A stretch of 64,000 nt of DNA, from contig NZ_BCTR01000006.1 in NCBI RefSeq assembly GCF_002091475.1, positions 62,001 to 126,000 of the forward strand. The letters run 5' to 3'. Positions 1-8,727 of this stretch are shown one piece after another; position 1 is the stretch's first letter, and each line of letters starts with the position of its first letter. The notes beneath the pieces were generated by a model, which was not told the DNA's origin, ran no database searches, and was given only the letters and a program-made list of their open reading frames with translations. The position numbers were made by a program, and so were the translations under genes. The stretch comes from Sphingomonas azotifigens NBRC 15497. Its GTDB lineage: Bacteria; Pseudomonadota; Alphaproteobacteria; Sphingomonadales; Sphingomonadaceae.

Positions 1-257
1 CACAGCAGCGCCTGGGCGCGGCAGGGCAGATCCTGCGCGCAGGCGGCGTGGCGGTCGCGGCGGGCCTGCAGCACCGCTGCCATGCCGGGCGCGCGGGCGA
101 GGCGCTCGAGCGCCGCCGGATCGTGCCCGGCGGCGTCGAGCATCGGGAACAGCCGTGCCGACAGTGCCGCCATTACCCCGTCGCCAACCTCCCCGGCCGA
201 AGCCGGGGAAGCGAGGGCCGTTGCGGCGAGCGCGGCGGCGAAGACGAGGGGCCGCAT
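1..257 (-). CDS. Exported protein, N-terminal fragment
   Basis: The reading frame begins with ATG at 257-255 and runs off the low end of the window, so only about 85 residues are visible. It opens with a clear Sec signal peptide (MRPLVFAAALAATALA, cleavage near ASPASAG). A helical, Arg/Ala-rich mature segment follows, with two cysteines near residues 74 and 79. Its start overlaps the stop of the TonB receptor (TGATG), so it is translationally coupled and probably a periplasmic partner of that receptor. I do not recognise the family from this fragment. Confidence 0.6.
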   Translation of the reverse strand, partial: MRPLVFAAALAATALASPASAGEVGDGVMAALSARLFPMLDAAGHDPAALERLARAPGMAAVLQARRDRHAACAQDLPCRAQALL

Positions 258-2764
258 CACCAGCTGCGGCTGACGATGAGGCGGAAGTTGCGGCCGAACA
301 GCGGGCGGCCATAGATCGCCTGCGAGGTACCCTGGCCGGCGAACTGGTCGGTGCGGGTATTGCCCTCGGTCAGACCGTGCGCATCGAACAGATTGTCGCC
401 GACCACCTGGACCCGCCAGGCGCCCCAATCGAGCGACGCGCCCGCGCCGGTCGTCTGGTAGCCCGGCATCGCGGTGCGGTTGAACAGGTCGACATAGCGG
501 CGGCCGACCCATTCGAAACGGCCGAAGATCGAGACCTTCTTGTCGCCCAGGTCGAAATCGAAGCTCGGGCGCAGATTGCCGAAGAACTTGGCCTCGCGGA
601 TGATCTGGTTGCCGTTCACCGCGCTGGGATCGGCACCCGAGCTGTTCTGGAGATTGGCATATTCCGGCTTCTGCCAGGTCACCGAGCCATCGAGCGAGAA
701 CCAGCGGATCGGCACCACCCGGCCATCGACCTCGACACCCTTGACCGAGGCCTCGCCGATGAACGGCAGCGTCTGGTCGTTGCGGCCGGTCACCGGGTTG
801 AACGCCGCGAAGGAGGCGTTGAACGGGTTGAACTTGGTGTAGAAGCCGGTGGCGTAGAGATAGTTGGGGCCGAAGCTGGCCTTGAGGCCGATTTCGTACT
901 GGCGGGCCTTGGTCTTGAGGATCGTCGGATTGATGCTGCTCACCACGCCCATCTGGGGCGGCACTTCCAGGTTGGAGATACGACCATAGGCGCCGAAATG
1001 GCCGTTCAGGTCGTAGTTGATGCCGACCGTCCAGTTGGTCGCCTTGGGCTTGCGCCGCTGGTCGAGCACCTGGCCGGTAAAGGCGCGGGTGGTGTCGTCG
1101 GCCAGCGTGGTGGCGTCGCCCAGATTGACCTGGGTCGTCGGCAGCGCATAGCCCTTATAGTCGTAGCGCTCGGTGCGGATGCCGGCATCGACGCGCAGGC
1201 CGCGGGTGATGTCCCAGGTGTCGTTGGCGTAGAAGGCGATCATCTGGGCATCGGCTTTGCCCTGGGCGAGCGTGGTGGTGTAGCGCAGCACCCCGTTCTG
1301 GGTGACCGAGCCCAGCACCTGGCCCGTTGCCGAATAAGCAACCAGGTCCAGCGTGCGCGGCTGGCTGCGCACTTCGATCAGCATGTCGTCATAGGCCTGG
1401 AGCAGGGTGTTGCCGTAGAAGCTGCTGTACAGGCCGACGCGCAGGTCATGCGTGCCGAGGCCGGTCTCGAACTTGCGGGTGACGCTCAGATCGCCCTGCA
1501 CCGAGTAGAAGCTCGATTCCGAGGCGCGATACTGGCCCGACATGACCAGGCCCGAGGCGGTCGACGGATCATAGACCGAGGCGCCGCCCGTGCCCGCAAA
1601 GGCATAGCCGAGCCGCGCGACGTTCGGCCCGAACGCGGTGCGCGCGGCGCTCAGATAGCCCGCGGCGAAGCTGTTGGCGTCGGCCGGGTTGGTGGTGGAG
1701 TAGAAGGCGTCGAAGCTCGCCTTGCCCTTGGTCCCGCCGATCTTCGCGGAAACCTGCCAGCCGCTGAAATCGGCCTCGTAATCCAGCGCCGCGTTGAAGA
1801 AGCGCATGTAGCGGCCATTGGCGAGGTCGCGCTGCATGCTCTGCACGTTGCCGGCGCCGTCCCGATACTTGATGTTGACGTTGCGCAGCGACGGCGAGTT
1901 CAGCGTGCCCTCGAAATAGTCGATATACTGGTTGAGCGAGACCGACGGGTTGCGCGGATCGTTGGTCGGGATTGGCAGGTAGAAGACGTTATGGTCGTTG
2001 ACATATTCGGCCGATACCTTGAGCGTGCCGTTGCTCAGCTGGCGCTTGATGTTGGCGCGGATCTGGCCGCCCTTGTCGCTGGGGAAACCGGCATAGCGAT
2101 AGCCGTCATGCTGGCGCAGGAAGCCGCCAATCGCGAAGAAGGTGTTGTCGCTGATCGGGCCGGACTGCATCGCGTCGAGCCGGTAGAGGCCGGTATCGCC
2201 GAGCGTGAGCTGCGCCTTGCCGCGCGCGACCGGACCACCCGAGACGGTGATGTTGTTGGCGATCGCCGCCGCGCTGCTGGCGTAGATCGGCGCCGGGCCG
2301 CCGCGCACGATCTCGACCCGCTCGGTCATCAGATCATAGCGGTTCATGCCTTCGCCGGAGTTGAAGAAGACGCCGTCGATCTCGTGATAGAGCGGCAGGC
2401 CGTCCTGCTGGAAGATCAGATAGCCGCGATCGGTGGGGATGCCGCGGATGCGGGTGATGTTCTGCACCTCACCGCCGGTCGCCTCGACCTGGATACCGGG
2501 CACGGTACCGAGCAGATCGGCGAAGCTCTTCGGCGCGATCTTCTGGACGTCGGCCTGGCTCAGCGAGTTGATCGCGTAGGACACGTCGAAGCGGCGCTGT
2601 GCGCGGGCCGAGCCGGTGACGATGATGTCCGTGCCGGCGCCAGCGGCGTCGTCGGCCTGGGCCGGATCGGCGGCAGGCGTATCGGCCGCCTGGGCGAAGG
2701 CGGGCGTGGTGAGCGCACACAGCGCGATCGCCGCGCAGCCCGCGGCGAGATGGAACGTTTTCAT
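257..2764 (-). CDS. TonB-dependent outer-membrane receptor
   Basis: An 835-residue TonB-dependent receptor. It has a signal peptide (residues 1 to about 25, ending FAQA), a TonB-box-like TDIIVTG near residue 47, a plug domain (DLLGTVPGIQVEATGG, then VEIVRGGPAPIYAS), and a 22-strand-type barrel ending in an aromatic residue (VSRSW). The family takes up siderophores, sugars, peptides or vitamins with energy from TonB; nothing here fixes the substrate. It is divergent from a ROK-family regulator, which suggests a carbohydrate-type ligand by inference. A dyad operator candidate lies 64-85 bp upstream of the start, and an exported protein overlaps its stop codon. Confidence 0.93.
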   Translation of the reverse strand: MKTFHLAAGCAAIALCALTTPAFAQAADTPAADPAQADDAAGAGTDIIVTGSARAQRRFDVSYAINSLSQADVQKIAPKSFADLLGTVPGIQVEATGGEVQNITRIRGIPTDRGYLIFQQDGLPLYHEIDGVFFNSGEGMNRYDLMTERVEIVRGGPAPIYASSAAAIANNITVSGGPVARGKAQLTLGDTGLYRLDAMQSGPISDNTFFAIGGFLRQHDGYRYAGFPSDKGGQIRANIKRQLSNGTLKVSAEYVNDHNVFYLPIPTNDPRNPSVSLNQYIDYFEGTLNSPSLRNVNIKYRDGAGNVQSMQRDLANGRYMRFFNAALDYEADFSGWQVSAKIGGTKGKASFDAFYSTTNPADANSFAAGYLSAARTAFGPNVARLGYAFAGTGGASVYDPSTASGLVMSGQYRASESSFYSVQGDLSVTRKFETGLGTHDLRVGLYSSFYGNTLLQAYDDMLIEVRSQPRTLDLVAYSATGQVLGSVTQNGVLRYTTTLAQGKADAQMIAFYANDTWDITRGLRVDAGIRTERYDYKGYALPTTQVNLGDATTLADDTTRAFTGQVLDQRRKPKATNWTVGINYDLNGHFGAYGRISNLEVPPQMGVVSSINPTILKTKARQYEIGLKASFGPNYLYATGFYTKFNPFNASFAAFNPVTGRNDQTLPFIGEASVKGVEVDGRVVPIRWFSLDGSVTWQKPEYANLQNSSGADPSAVNGNQIIREAKFFGNLRPSFDFDLGDKKVSIFGRFEWVGRRYVDLFNRTAMPGYQTTGAGASLDWGAWRVQVVGDNLFDAHGLTEGNTRTDQFAGQGTSQAIYGRPLFGRNFRLIVSRSW

Positions 2765-2827
2765 TGGTGGCTTCCCCGTTGGTTCTTATCGACTGGGGCG
2801 CCGATGGGCGGCGGCGATGACAGATTT

Positions 2828-2849
2828 ATTTATTTCTGAAGAAATAAAT
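2828..2849. promoter_or_regulatory. Perfect dyad, candidate ROK operator
   Basis: Two 9-bp arms, ATTTATTTC and GAAATAAAT, flank a TGAA loop. The dyad sits in the 122-bp divergent gap between the TonB receptor and the ROK regulator, and is AT-rich inside very GC-rich DNA. It resembles the TTATTT...AAATAA sites known for NagC/Mlc-type ROK repressors. It could control both genes; no binding evidence exists. Confidence 0.55.
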
Positions 2850-2886
2850 CGCAGCGCGTCGGGCGGCCTGCTATTCGCTACCGAGG

Positions 2887-4020
2887 ATGAGATACCCGCC
2901 GCCGAACCTGCTCGACGAAGAGAAAAGGTTGCTCTGGCAGCTGCGCACGCGCGGACCCCGCCCGCGTTCGGCGCTGGCGGAGACCTTGCAGCTTAGCAAT
3001 AGCGGTATTTCCAAGCTCACCAAGGGGTTGCTCGCCCAAGGGCTGATCGAGGAACTGCCGGCCGAGGCGCTGGCGGGGCGTGGTCGCCCGACGGTGCCGC
3101 TGCGCATCTCGCCGGCCGGCGGCTATTCGGTCGGGCTGGCGATCCATGCCGGGCTGCTGGAGATCGCGCTGGTCGATTATGCCGGCGGCGTGGTGTCGCT
3201 GACCGCCGAGAAGATCGCGCCGATCGATCCGCACCGCTTCGCCCGGCATGTCGACCGGCGCATCCATGATCTGGCGATCGAGCATCGTCTGCTGGGCAGC
3301 CGGCTCTACGGCGTCGGCTTCAGCGTGCCTGGGCCAGCGCTGTCGCGCGACGGCAATCGCTGGCACGTCGTCCACAACCTGCCGGGCTGGAAGGAAGCAT
3401 CTCTGCGCACGATCTTCGAGGAGGCGCTGCGCCTGCCGATATGGGTCGAAAACGATGCGACCGCGGCGGCGCTGGCGGAATTCTATCTGGGCGGGCTGAT
3501 CGGTCGCTGCACCACCGCCGTGGTGATCCTGCTCGGGCATGGCATTGGCGCCGGGATCGTCCATGACGGGCGGCTGATGCGCGGTGAATGCGGCGGGGCG
3601 GGGGAGATCGGCATGTTCTACCCCGGCCACCGTCCGCGCCCGACGACGCTCGACCTCATCGCCACGCTGCAGGCGGCAGGCTGCGCGGTCCAGTCGCTGG
3701 CCGATTTCGCCGAGGCGATCGCCGGTTACGAGTCGGTGATCGATAGCTGGATGGAGCGCGCGGCCGATCAACTCCTGCCCACGATCAACGCGGCGCTGGC
3801 GTGGTTCGATCCGGGGGCGATTCGGCTGATGAGCCCCTTGCCCGCGACGATCATGCACGGCCTCGCCGCCCGGCTGAACGGCAGCGCGCTCGCCTGGGGC
3901 GACCATATCGCGGATAGCGAGCGGGGACGGTTCGATATCGAGATTTCGCAGCTGGGCGGTGCTGGCTCCGCGCTCGGCGCTGCGCTGTTACCGATCCACG
4001 CATCGATCGCCCGGGTGTAG
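2887..4020 (+). CDS. ROK-family transcriptional regulator
   Basis: A 377-residue protein with an N-terminal winged helix (about residues 10-60; LLWQLRTRGPRPRSALAE, then SNSGISKLTKGLLAQGLI) and a ROK sugar-kinase-like domain (about 80-370). Recognisable ROK motifs are VENDATAAALAE and GIGAGIVHDGRLMRGE. Two family features are missing. The ATP-binding DxGxT near the start of the domain is replaced by GLAIHAG. The zinc motif CxCGxxGC after the GEIG segment is absent: GEIGMFYPG runs on to an Arg/Pro stretch. It is therefore a regulator rather than a kinase, and a divergent one. It probably represses the adjacent TonB receptor. Confidence 0.88.
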   Translation: MRYPPPNLLDEEKRLLWQLRTRGPRPRSALAETLQLSNSGISKLTKGLLAQGLIEELPAEALAGRGRPTVPLRISPAGGYSVGLAIHAGLLEIALVDYAGGVVSLTAEKIAPIDPHRFARHVDRRIHDLAIEHRLLGSRLYGVGFSVPGPALSRDGNRWHVVHNLPGWKEASLRTIFEEALRLPIWVENDATAAALAEFYLGGLIGRCTTAVVILLGHGIGAGIVHDGRLMRGECGGAGEIGMFYPGHRPRPTTLDLIATLQAAGCAVQSLADFAEAIAGYESVIDSWMERAADQLLPTINAALAWFDPGAIRLMSPLPATIMHGLAARLNGSALAWGDHIADSERGRFDIEISQLGGAGSALGAALLPIHASIARV

Positions 4021-4192
4021 CCTGGGCGCGGCATCCGCCAGGCATTGATAGATTTTGTTCAGCCGTGCTGGAATTTTCCGAAAGCAGCGAGAAGATGCTG
4101 TCGATGGATGCGGGGGATGTCAAGTAATATCGAAAATATCCATTAAGAATCGTGCAAGATGTACCGCCAACGCAATATAGATGTTGATGACA

Positions 4193-5458
4193 TCATCGTC
4201 CGCGCGCCTCGCGCAGATTGATGCCCAGTCGCTTGACGCGATAATAAAAGGTCTTGCGCGGCAGGCCGAGCGCGGTGATGGCAGCGTTGATCTCGCCGTT
4301 CGACGCGGAAATGGCTTCCAGGATCAACATGCGCTCATAGGCATCCAGTCGCTCGGTCAGTGTTTGCGCATCGACGGGGGACGGCCCGGCCGGTGCGTCC
4401 AGGCCGAGAACGAAACGTTCGGCGGCGCGCTCCAGCTCGCGCACATTGCCGGGCCAGGCGCGCGCTGCCGCGGCATGCGCCGCTTCGGACAGGGCGGGGA
4501 GCGGTCGGCGATGGCGCTCCGCCGCCTGCGCGGCGAGGTGCGCAAACAGCAAAGGTATGTCGTCTGTGCGCTCCGCCAGCGTCGGCAATCGGAGCGAAAC
4601 GCCCGCGAGCCGATGATACAGCCCCGGCGGCAGGCGGGTGGCCGCGCCATCGTCGATCGCGGCAATGATGCGGATGTCGACCGGATCGGGATCGCGCTGA
4701 TCGGTCGCCACGGTGCGTGCCTCGGCGAACTGGGCGAGCCGGTGGTGGAGCTCGGCCGGCGCCAGATCGAGGTGATCGAGGAACAAGGTGCCGCGATCGG
4801 CCCGCGCAACGATGCCACCCCGGCCGAACAGCTCGCGTTCGACGATCGTCAGCGGCACCGTCGCGCAATCGAGCAGCTGAAAGCGATGGCGGCCGCGCCG
4901 GCCGGCACGGTGCAGCAGTCGGGCGAACAGCTCCTTGCCCGTGCCGGTCGCGCCTTCGAGCACCAGGTCGAGGGCGGTCTCGGCCAGCATTGGGATCATC
5001 TCGCGCAGGCGACGGATGACAGGCGCCTCGCCGACCAGCGCGATGTCTGCCGCGTTCGCGGCGGCGCGGAGTCGCCGGTTTTCCAGCGCCAGCGCCCGCG
5101 CGGTGCCGGCCCGCTGCAACGCGGCGGCAAGCGCCTCACCGGGGAAGGGCTTGGTGAGAAAATCCCAGGCGCCCGCCTTGATCGCATCCACCGCCATCGC
5201 GACGTCGCCATGCCCGGTCATCAGGATCACCGGCAGCTCGGGGTCGATCGCACGGAGCTGGTGGAACAAGTCGATCCCGGACATGCCTGGCATGCGGACA
5301 TCGGTCACCACCACGCCCGGGAAGCCGGCATCGATCGCGGCAAGCGCACTGGCCGCGTCGACGAACGGCTGCACGCTGTGCCCGGCGAGTTCCAGCGCCT
5401 GGGCCAGCGCCGCGCGGAAATCGCGATCGTCGTCGACCAGGGCGATCGTCACCGTCAT
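4193..5458 (-). CDS. dctD: DctD-like NtrC-family response regulator lacking GAFTGA
   Basis: The start is ATG at 5458 (MTVTIALVDDD), which overlaps the kinase stop as ATGA. The domains are a receiver (about 1-120; phospho-Asp in VTDVRMPGMSG, Lys in LTKPF), an AAA+ domain (about 140-360; Walker A GATGTGKELFARLL) and a C-terminal Fis-type helix-turn-helix (GEINAAITALGLPRKTFYYR). The AAA+ domain is defective for sigma-54 work. Between ELFG and GTLFLD only about ten residues remain, so the EKGAFTGA loop is deleted, and Walker B reads LFLDHL instead of LFLDEI. It is the cognate partner of the DctB-like kinase and probably controls dctA, but likely not as a sigma-54 activator. Confidence 0.92.
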   Translation of the reverse strand: MTVTIALVDDDRDFRAALAQALELAGHSVQPFVDAASALAAIDAGFPGVVVTDVRMPGMSGIDLFHQLRAIDPELPVILMTGHGDVAMAVDAIKAGAWDFLTKPFPGEALAAALQRAGTARALALENRRLRAAANAADIALVGEAPVIRRLREMIPMLAETALDLVLEGATGTGKELFARLLHRAGRRGRHRFQLLDCATVPLTIVERELFGRGGIVARADRGTLFLDHLDLAPAELHHRLAQFAEARTVATDQRDPDPVDIRIIAAIDDGAATRLPPGLYHRLAGVSLRLPTLAERTDDIPLLFAHLAAQAAERHRRPLPALSEAAHAAAARAWPGNVRELERAAERFVLGLDAPAGPSPVDAQTLTERLDAYERMLILEAISASNGEINAAITALGLPRKTFYYRVKRLGINLREARGR

Positions 5459-7137
5459 GCCCGCTGCAACTCCAGTTCGAAACAGGCGCCGGCCTCGTCG
5501 GGGCACCAGCGCAAGCTGCCGCCAAGGTCGGTCATGATGTCGCTGGCGATCACCAGGCCCAGTCCCAGGCCGTTGCTGCGGCTGGTGGCGAACGGGGTAA
5601 ACAGCCTTGCGGCGATGTCCGGCGCGATGCCGGGGCCGTTGTCGGCGATGCGGACCCGGACCCGATCCGCGTCCGCGTTCACGGTGATCGTGACCGTCGG
5701 GTCCGGGCGCCCGGACAACGCCTCGGCTGCGTTCTGGAGGAGGTTGACGAACACCTGCTCCAGCCGCACGCGCCCGCCGAGCACCAGCAGCGCCGGATCG
5801 AGCGCGGGCCGGACGAGATGGATGGGGCGCAACTGTTCCTTCAGGATGAGCAGGGCGCCGTCCAGCGCGTCCCCCAGCGGCAAGGGGCGAATGACACCGG
5901 GCTGCCGGCGGGAGAAGCCCCGCAGCTGCGCGGTGACTGCACCGATCCGGTCGCTCAGGCGGCGGATCGCCTCCAGATTGGCTTGCACCTGGCTGATCGA
6001 CGCACGTTCCAGCAACACCATGCTGTTCTCGGCATAGGTGCGGATCGCGGCCACCGGCTGGGCGGTTTCATGGGCGACGCTGGCGGTCACCTGCCCGAGC
6101 GTGGCGAGACGGTTGGCCTGGCGCAGGCCTTCGCGCAATTCGGCCGCGCGGGTTTCGATGGCCGCGCGCTCTTCGATCTCGCGTCGCAGCGCGGCGGTGC
6201 GCTCCGTCACCGCCGCTTCGAGTTCCGAGGTGCGTCGGCGCATCAGGATCGCGCGCTGGCGCAGGCCCCAGAGCAGCGCGGCGAGCGCAAGGACCGCGAA
6301 CAACGCCGCAAACCCTGCAGTGCGCTGCGCGACCCGCACCGCCTCCGCCACCGGCCGACGCAGCGACAGGGACCAGCCGGGCTGGCTCGTCGCAACCGAG
6401 GCTTCGACCATCTCGGCACCCGCGGGCGGAAGCTGGCCCGGCGCGACGCTGGCCGGAAGCGCGGCCTCCTGCCGAAGCCGGGCGAGCGTGGCCGGCAGGA
6501 TCGGACGCGCCGCCGCGAAACGCCAGCGCGGGTTGCTCGATATCAGCACCAGCCCGGCCGTGTCGCTGACGAAGGTATCGCCGCCCGCGCGCCGCCATGC
6601 TGCTTCGATCGCATCGAATTCCAGCTTCACGACGAGCACGCCGCCCAGCCGCGTTCGTCGGGAAAGATACAGGCCGGAATGGCCGCTGACCGTGCCGAGC
6701 GCATATTGGCTGGCCTCGCCCCGGCTGCGCGCCTCCCGGAAATAGCGACGGAAGCGATAGTCCGAGCCGACGAAGCTGCGCGGCGAGCGCCAGTTGCTCG
6801 ACGCGAGCGTGACCCCGCCCGGCGCGATCAGATAGATCGCTGCCGCGCCCGTCGTCTGCGCGAGCGACTCCAGCTTGCGGTCGAGCGGCGCGGCGCTGCC
6901 ACCGGCCAGCGCCGTTGCCACGTCGCGGTCGTCCTCCAGCGCCAGGGGCAATAGCCGGAACCGCGCCATCTCGCTGTCGAGAAGCGTCGCGCGAAGCTGC
7001 GCGCCGGTCGCGGCCGTCGCCGCCACGGCCTGCCGCGTGCGTTCGCCGCTGAGCCAGCCCGCGCCGATCCCGGCTGCGACGGCGATCAGCGCAGTGATCG
7101 CCCAAAAGCGCCAGTTGTGCAGCGAATCATCGGCCAT
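5455..7137 (-). CDS. dctB: DctB-like sensor histidine kinase
   Basis: About 560 residues starting at MADDSLHNWRF. A 45-codon upstream start is possible, but it would place the 7164-7185 dyad inside the gene. There are two membrane segments (about 10-30 and 275-295) around a periplasmic dCache-type sensor, which has DctB hallmarks such as GSDYRFRRYF and YALGTVSGHSGLYLSRR. The transmitter has an H-box (VAHETAQPVAAIRTYAENS, with the usual HEINQP drifted to HETAQP), an N-box (LLQNAAEAL), and G-boxes (DNGPGI, GLGLGLVIASDI). The family senses external C4-dicarboxylates. It sits in an operon with dctD and is divergent from dctA. Confidence 0.92.
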   Translation of the reverse strand: MADDSLHNWRFWAITALIAVAAGIGAGWLSGERTRQAVAATAATGAQLRATLLDSEMARFRLLPLALEDDRDVATALAGGSAAPLDRKLESLAQTTGAAAIYLIAPGGVTLASSNWRSPRSFVGSDYRFRRYFREARSRGEASQYALGTVSGHSGLYLSRRTRLGGVLVVKLEFDAIEAAWRRAGGDTFVSDTAGLVLISSNPRWRFAAARPILPATLARLRQEAALPASVAPGQLPPAGAEMVEASVATSQPGWSLSLRRPVAEAVRVAQRTAGFAALFAVLALAALLWGLRQRAILMRRRTSELEAAVTERTAALRREIEERAAIETRAAELREGLRQANRLATLGQVTASVAHETAQPVAAIRTYAENSMVLLERASISQVQANLEAIRRLSDRIGAVTAQLRGFSRRQPGVIRPLPLGDALDGALLILKEQLRPIHLVRPALDPALLVLGGRVRLEQVFVNLLQNAAEALSGRPDPTVTITVNADADRVRVRIADNGPGIAPDIAARLFTPFATSRSNGLGLGLVIASDIMTDLGGSLRWCPDEAGACFELELQRA

Positions 7138-7163
7138 GCCGCAGCCTATCGCCGCTGCACCGG

Positions 7164-7185
7164 GATGTGCAAATTTTGGCACATC
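7164..7185. promoter_or_regulatory. Candidate DctD-binding dyad
   Basis: GATGTGC, an 8-bp AT-rich spacer, then GCACATC: 7-bp perfect arms in the dctB/dctA intergenic region. The shape TGTGC-N8-GCACA is close to the upstream activator sites described for rhizobial DctD. It lies about 175 bp before the dctA start and about 75 bp before a TATAAT element. Assignment to this DctD is inference. Confidence 0.5.
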
Positions 7186-7257
7186 TCGCCCGCGCGCTGT
7201 GTCAGATTTTAGCCATCGGTCTGCCTGCGGATTTCATAAGAATCTGAAAAACATAGA

Positions 7258-7286
7258 TATAATGGGGAGGGGTCAATATTTTGACC
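7258..7286 (+). promoter_or_regulatory. dctA promoter element and palindrome
   Basis: A perfect TATAAT (7258-7263) is followed by a 16-bp perfect palindrome, GGTCAA-TATT-TTGACC (7271-7286), which would cover the expected transcription start. A weak TTCATA at 7233-7238 is the best -35 that I see, with long spacing. No -24/-12 sigma-54 promoter is visible between here and the dctA start. The palindrome is an operator candidate for an unidentified regulator. Confidence 0.5.
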
Positions 7287-7359
7287 GCGCTGAAGGACGA
7301 GCGAAAAGCGAGGCGTGAGACGCTACCGGCAATGCAGCCGGAGCGGGGAGAGGAATATC

Positions 7360-8715
7360 ATGGCACGCATCATCGAATCCGGCGCCGGAACTGCACCGCC
7401 CACCAAGGCTGGGGCCTGGTATGGCCATCTCTACGTCCAGGTGCTGGCGGCGATCGTCGCCGGCGTGCTGATCGGGCATTTCGCGCCGGCAACCGGCGAG
7501 GCGCTCAAGCCGCTGGGCGACGGCTTCATCAAGCTGGTCAAGATGATCATCGCGCCGGTGATCTTCCTCACCATCGTCACCGGCATCGCCGGCATGCGCG
7601 ATCTGCGCGCGGTCGGCCGGGTCGCGGGCAAGGCGTTCGCCTATTTCCTGTTCTTCTCGTCGCTCGCGCTGGTCGTAGGCCTGGTGGTCGGCAATGTCGT
7701 GGAGCCCGGGGCGGGGCTTAACATCGATCCGGCGACGCTCAATGCCGGCAAGGTCGCGCAATATACCGCCAAGGCGCACGATACCACGATCACCGGCTTC
7801 CTCCTCGGCATCATCCCGGACACCTTCGTGTCGGCGATCACCGAGGGCAACATCCTGCAGACGCTGTTCGTCGCGATCCTGTTCGGTATCGGCCTCGCGC
7901 TGCTCGGGGATCGCAGCACCCGCATCGTCGCGGCACTGGAGGACGTGTCGCTGGCGATGTTCAAGGTCGTCGGGATCCTGATGAAGGCGGCCCCGATCGG
8001 CGCGTTCGGCGCAATGGCCTTCACCATCGGCAAATATGGCGTCGGCACGCTCGCCAACCTGGCGATGCTGCTCGGCACCTTCTACCTCACCTCGGCACTG
8101 TTCGTGGTCGTGGTGCTCGGCGCGGTTTCGGCGCTGGCGGGCTTTTCGATCTTCCGGCTGATCGCCTATCTCAAGACGGAATTGCTGCTGGTGCTCGGCA
8201 CCTCGTCGTCCGAAAGCGCGCTGCCGGCGCTGATCGACAAGATGGAGCGTGCCGGCTGCCCGAAGACGATCGTCGGCCTCGTCGTCCCGACCGGCTATTC
8301 CTTCAATCTCGACGGTACCAACATCTATATGACGCTGGCGGCGCTGTTCATCGCGCAGGCTACCGGCGTGCACCTATCGCTGGAGCAGCAGGTGCTGCTG
8401 CTCGGTGTGGCGATGCTGTCGTCCAAGGGGGCGGCGGGCGTCACCGGCGCGGGGTTCATCACGCTGGCAGCGACCTTGTCGATCGTGCCGAGCGTGCCGG
8501 TGGCCGGCATGGCGCTGATCCTCGGCGTCGACCGGTTCATGAGCGAATGCCGGAGCCTTACCAACTTCATCGGCAATGCGGTCGCGACGATCGTCGTTTC
8601 CCGCTGGGAAGGCCAGCTCGATGCGGCGGCTCTGCATGCCGCGCTGAAGGGCCCGGCGGTCGCCGCCGCGCCGGGCATCGAGCAGCGTCCCACCACCGCC
8701 TTCCCGGCCGAATAA
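7360..8715 (+). CDS. dctA: C4-dicarboxylate transporter DctA
   Basis: The start is ATG at 7360 after a GGGGAGAGGA ribosome-binding site; 451 residues. It is an inner-membrane proton or sodium symporter for succinate, fumarate and malate (DAACS family). Signature segments are the serine-rich re-entrant loop [17 protein letters not shown], then [17 protein letters not shown] and [16 protein letters not shown]. It is divergent from dctB-dctD and is followed after 12 bp by an outer-membrane porin, so inner- and outer-membrane uptake are probably co-expressed. Confidence 0.96.
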   Translation: MARIIESGAGTAPPTKAGAWYGHLYVQVLAAIVAGVLIGHFAPATGEALKPLGDGFIKLVKMIIAPVIFLTIVTGIAGMRDLRAVGRVAGKAFAYFLFFSSLALVVGLVVGNVVEPGAGLNIDPATLNAGKVAQYTAKAHDTTITGFLLGIIPDTFVSAITEGNILQTLFVAILFGIGLALLGDRSTRIVAALEDVSLAMFKVVGILMKAAPIGAFGAMAFTIGKYGVGTLANLAMLLGTFYLTSALFVVVVLGAVSALAGFSIFRLIAYLKTELLLVLGTSSSESALPALIDKMERAGCPKTIVGLVVPTGYSFNLDGTNIYMTLAALFIAQATGVHLSLEQQVLLLGVAMLSSKGAAGVTGAGFITLAATLSIVPSVPVAGMALILGVDRFMSECRSLTNFIGNAVATIVVSRWEGQLDAAALHAALKGPAVAAAPGIEQRPTTAFPAE

Positions 8716-8727
8716 GGGAGCGCCTCC

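Noticed and set aside
155-2839. Long plus-strand open frame of 894 codons opposite the TonB receptor
   Set aside because: Arg/Ala/Asp-rich translation without domains; the minus strand shows a complete TonB receptor with signal peptide and plug motifs.
7177-7195. Possible sigma-54 promoter (TGGCAC) before dctA
   Set aside because: The GC of a -12 element is two bases too close and no TTGC follows; the TGGCAC is explained as part of the dyad.
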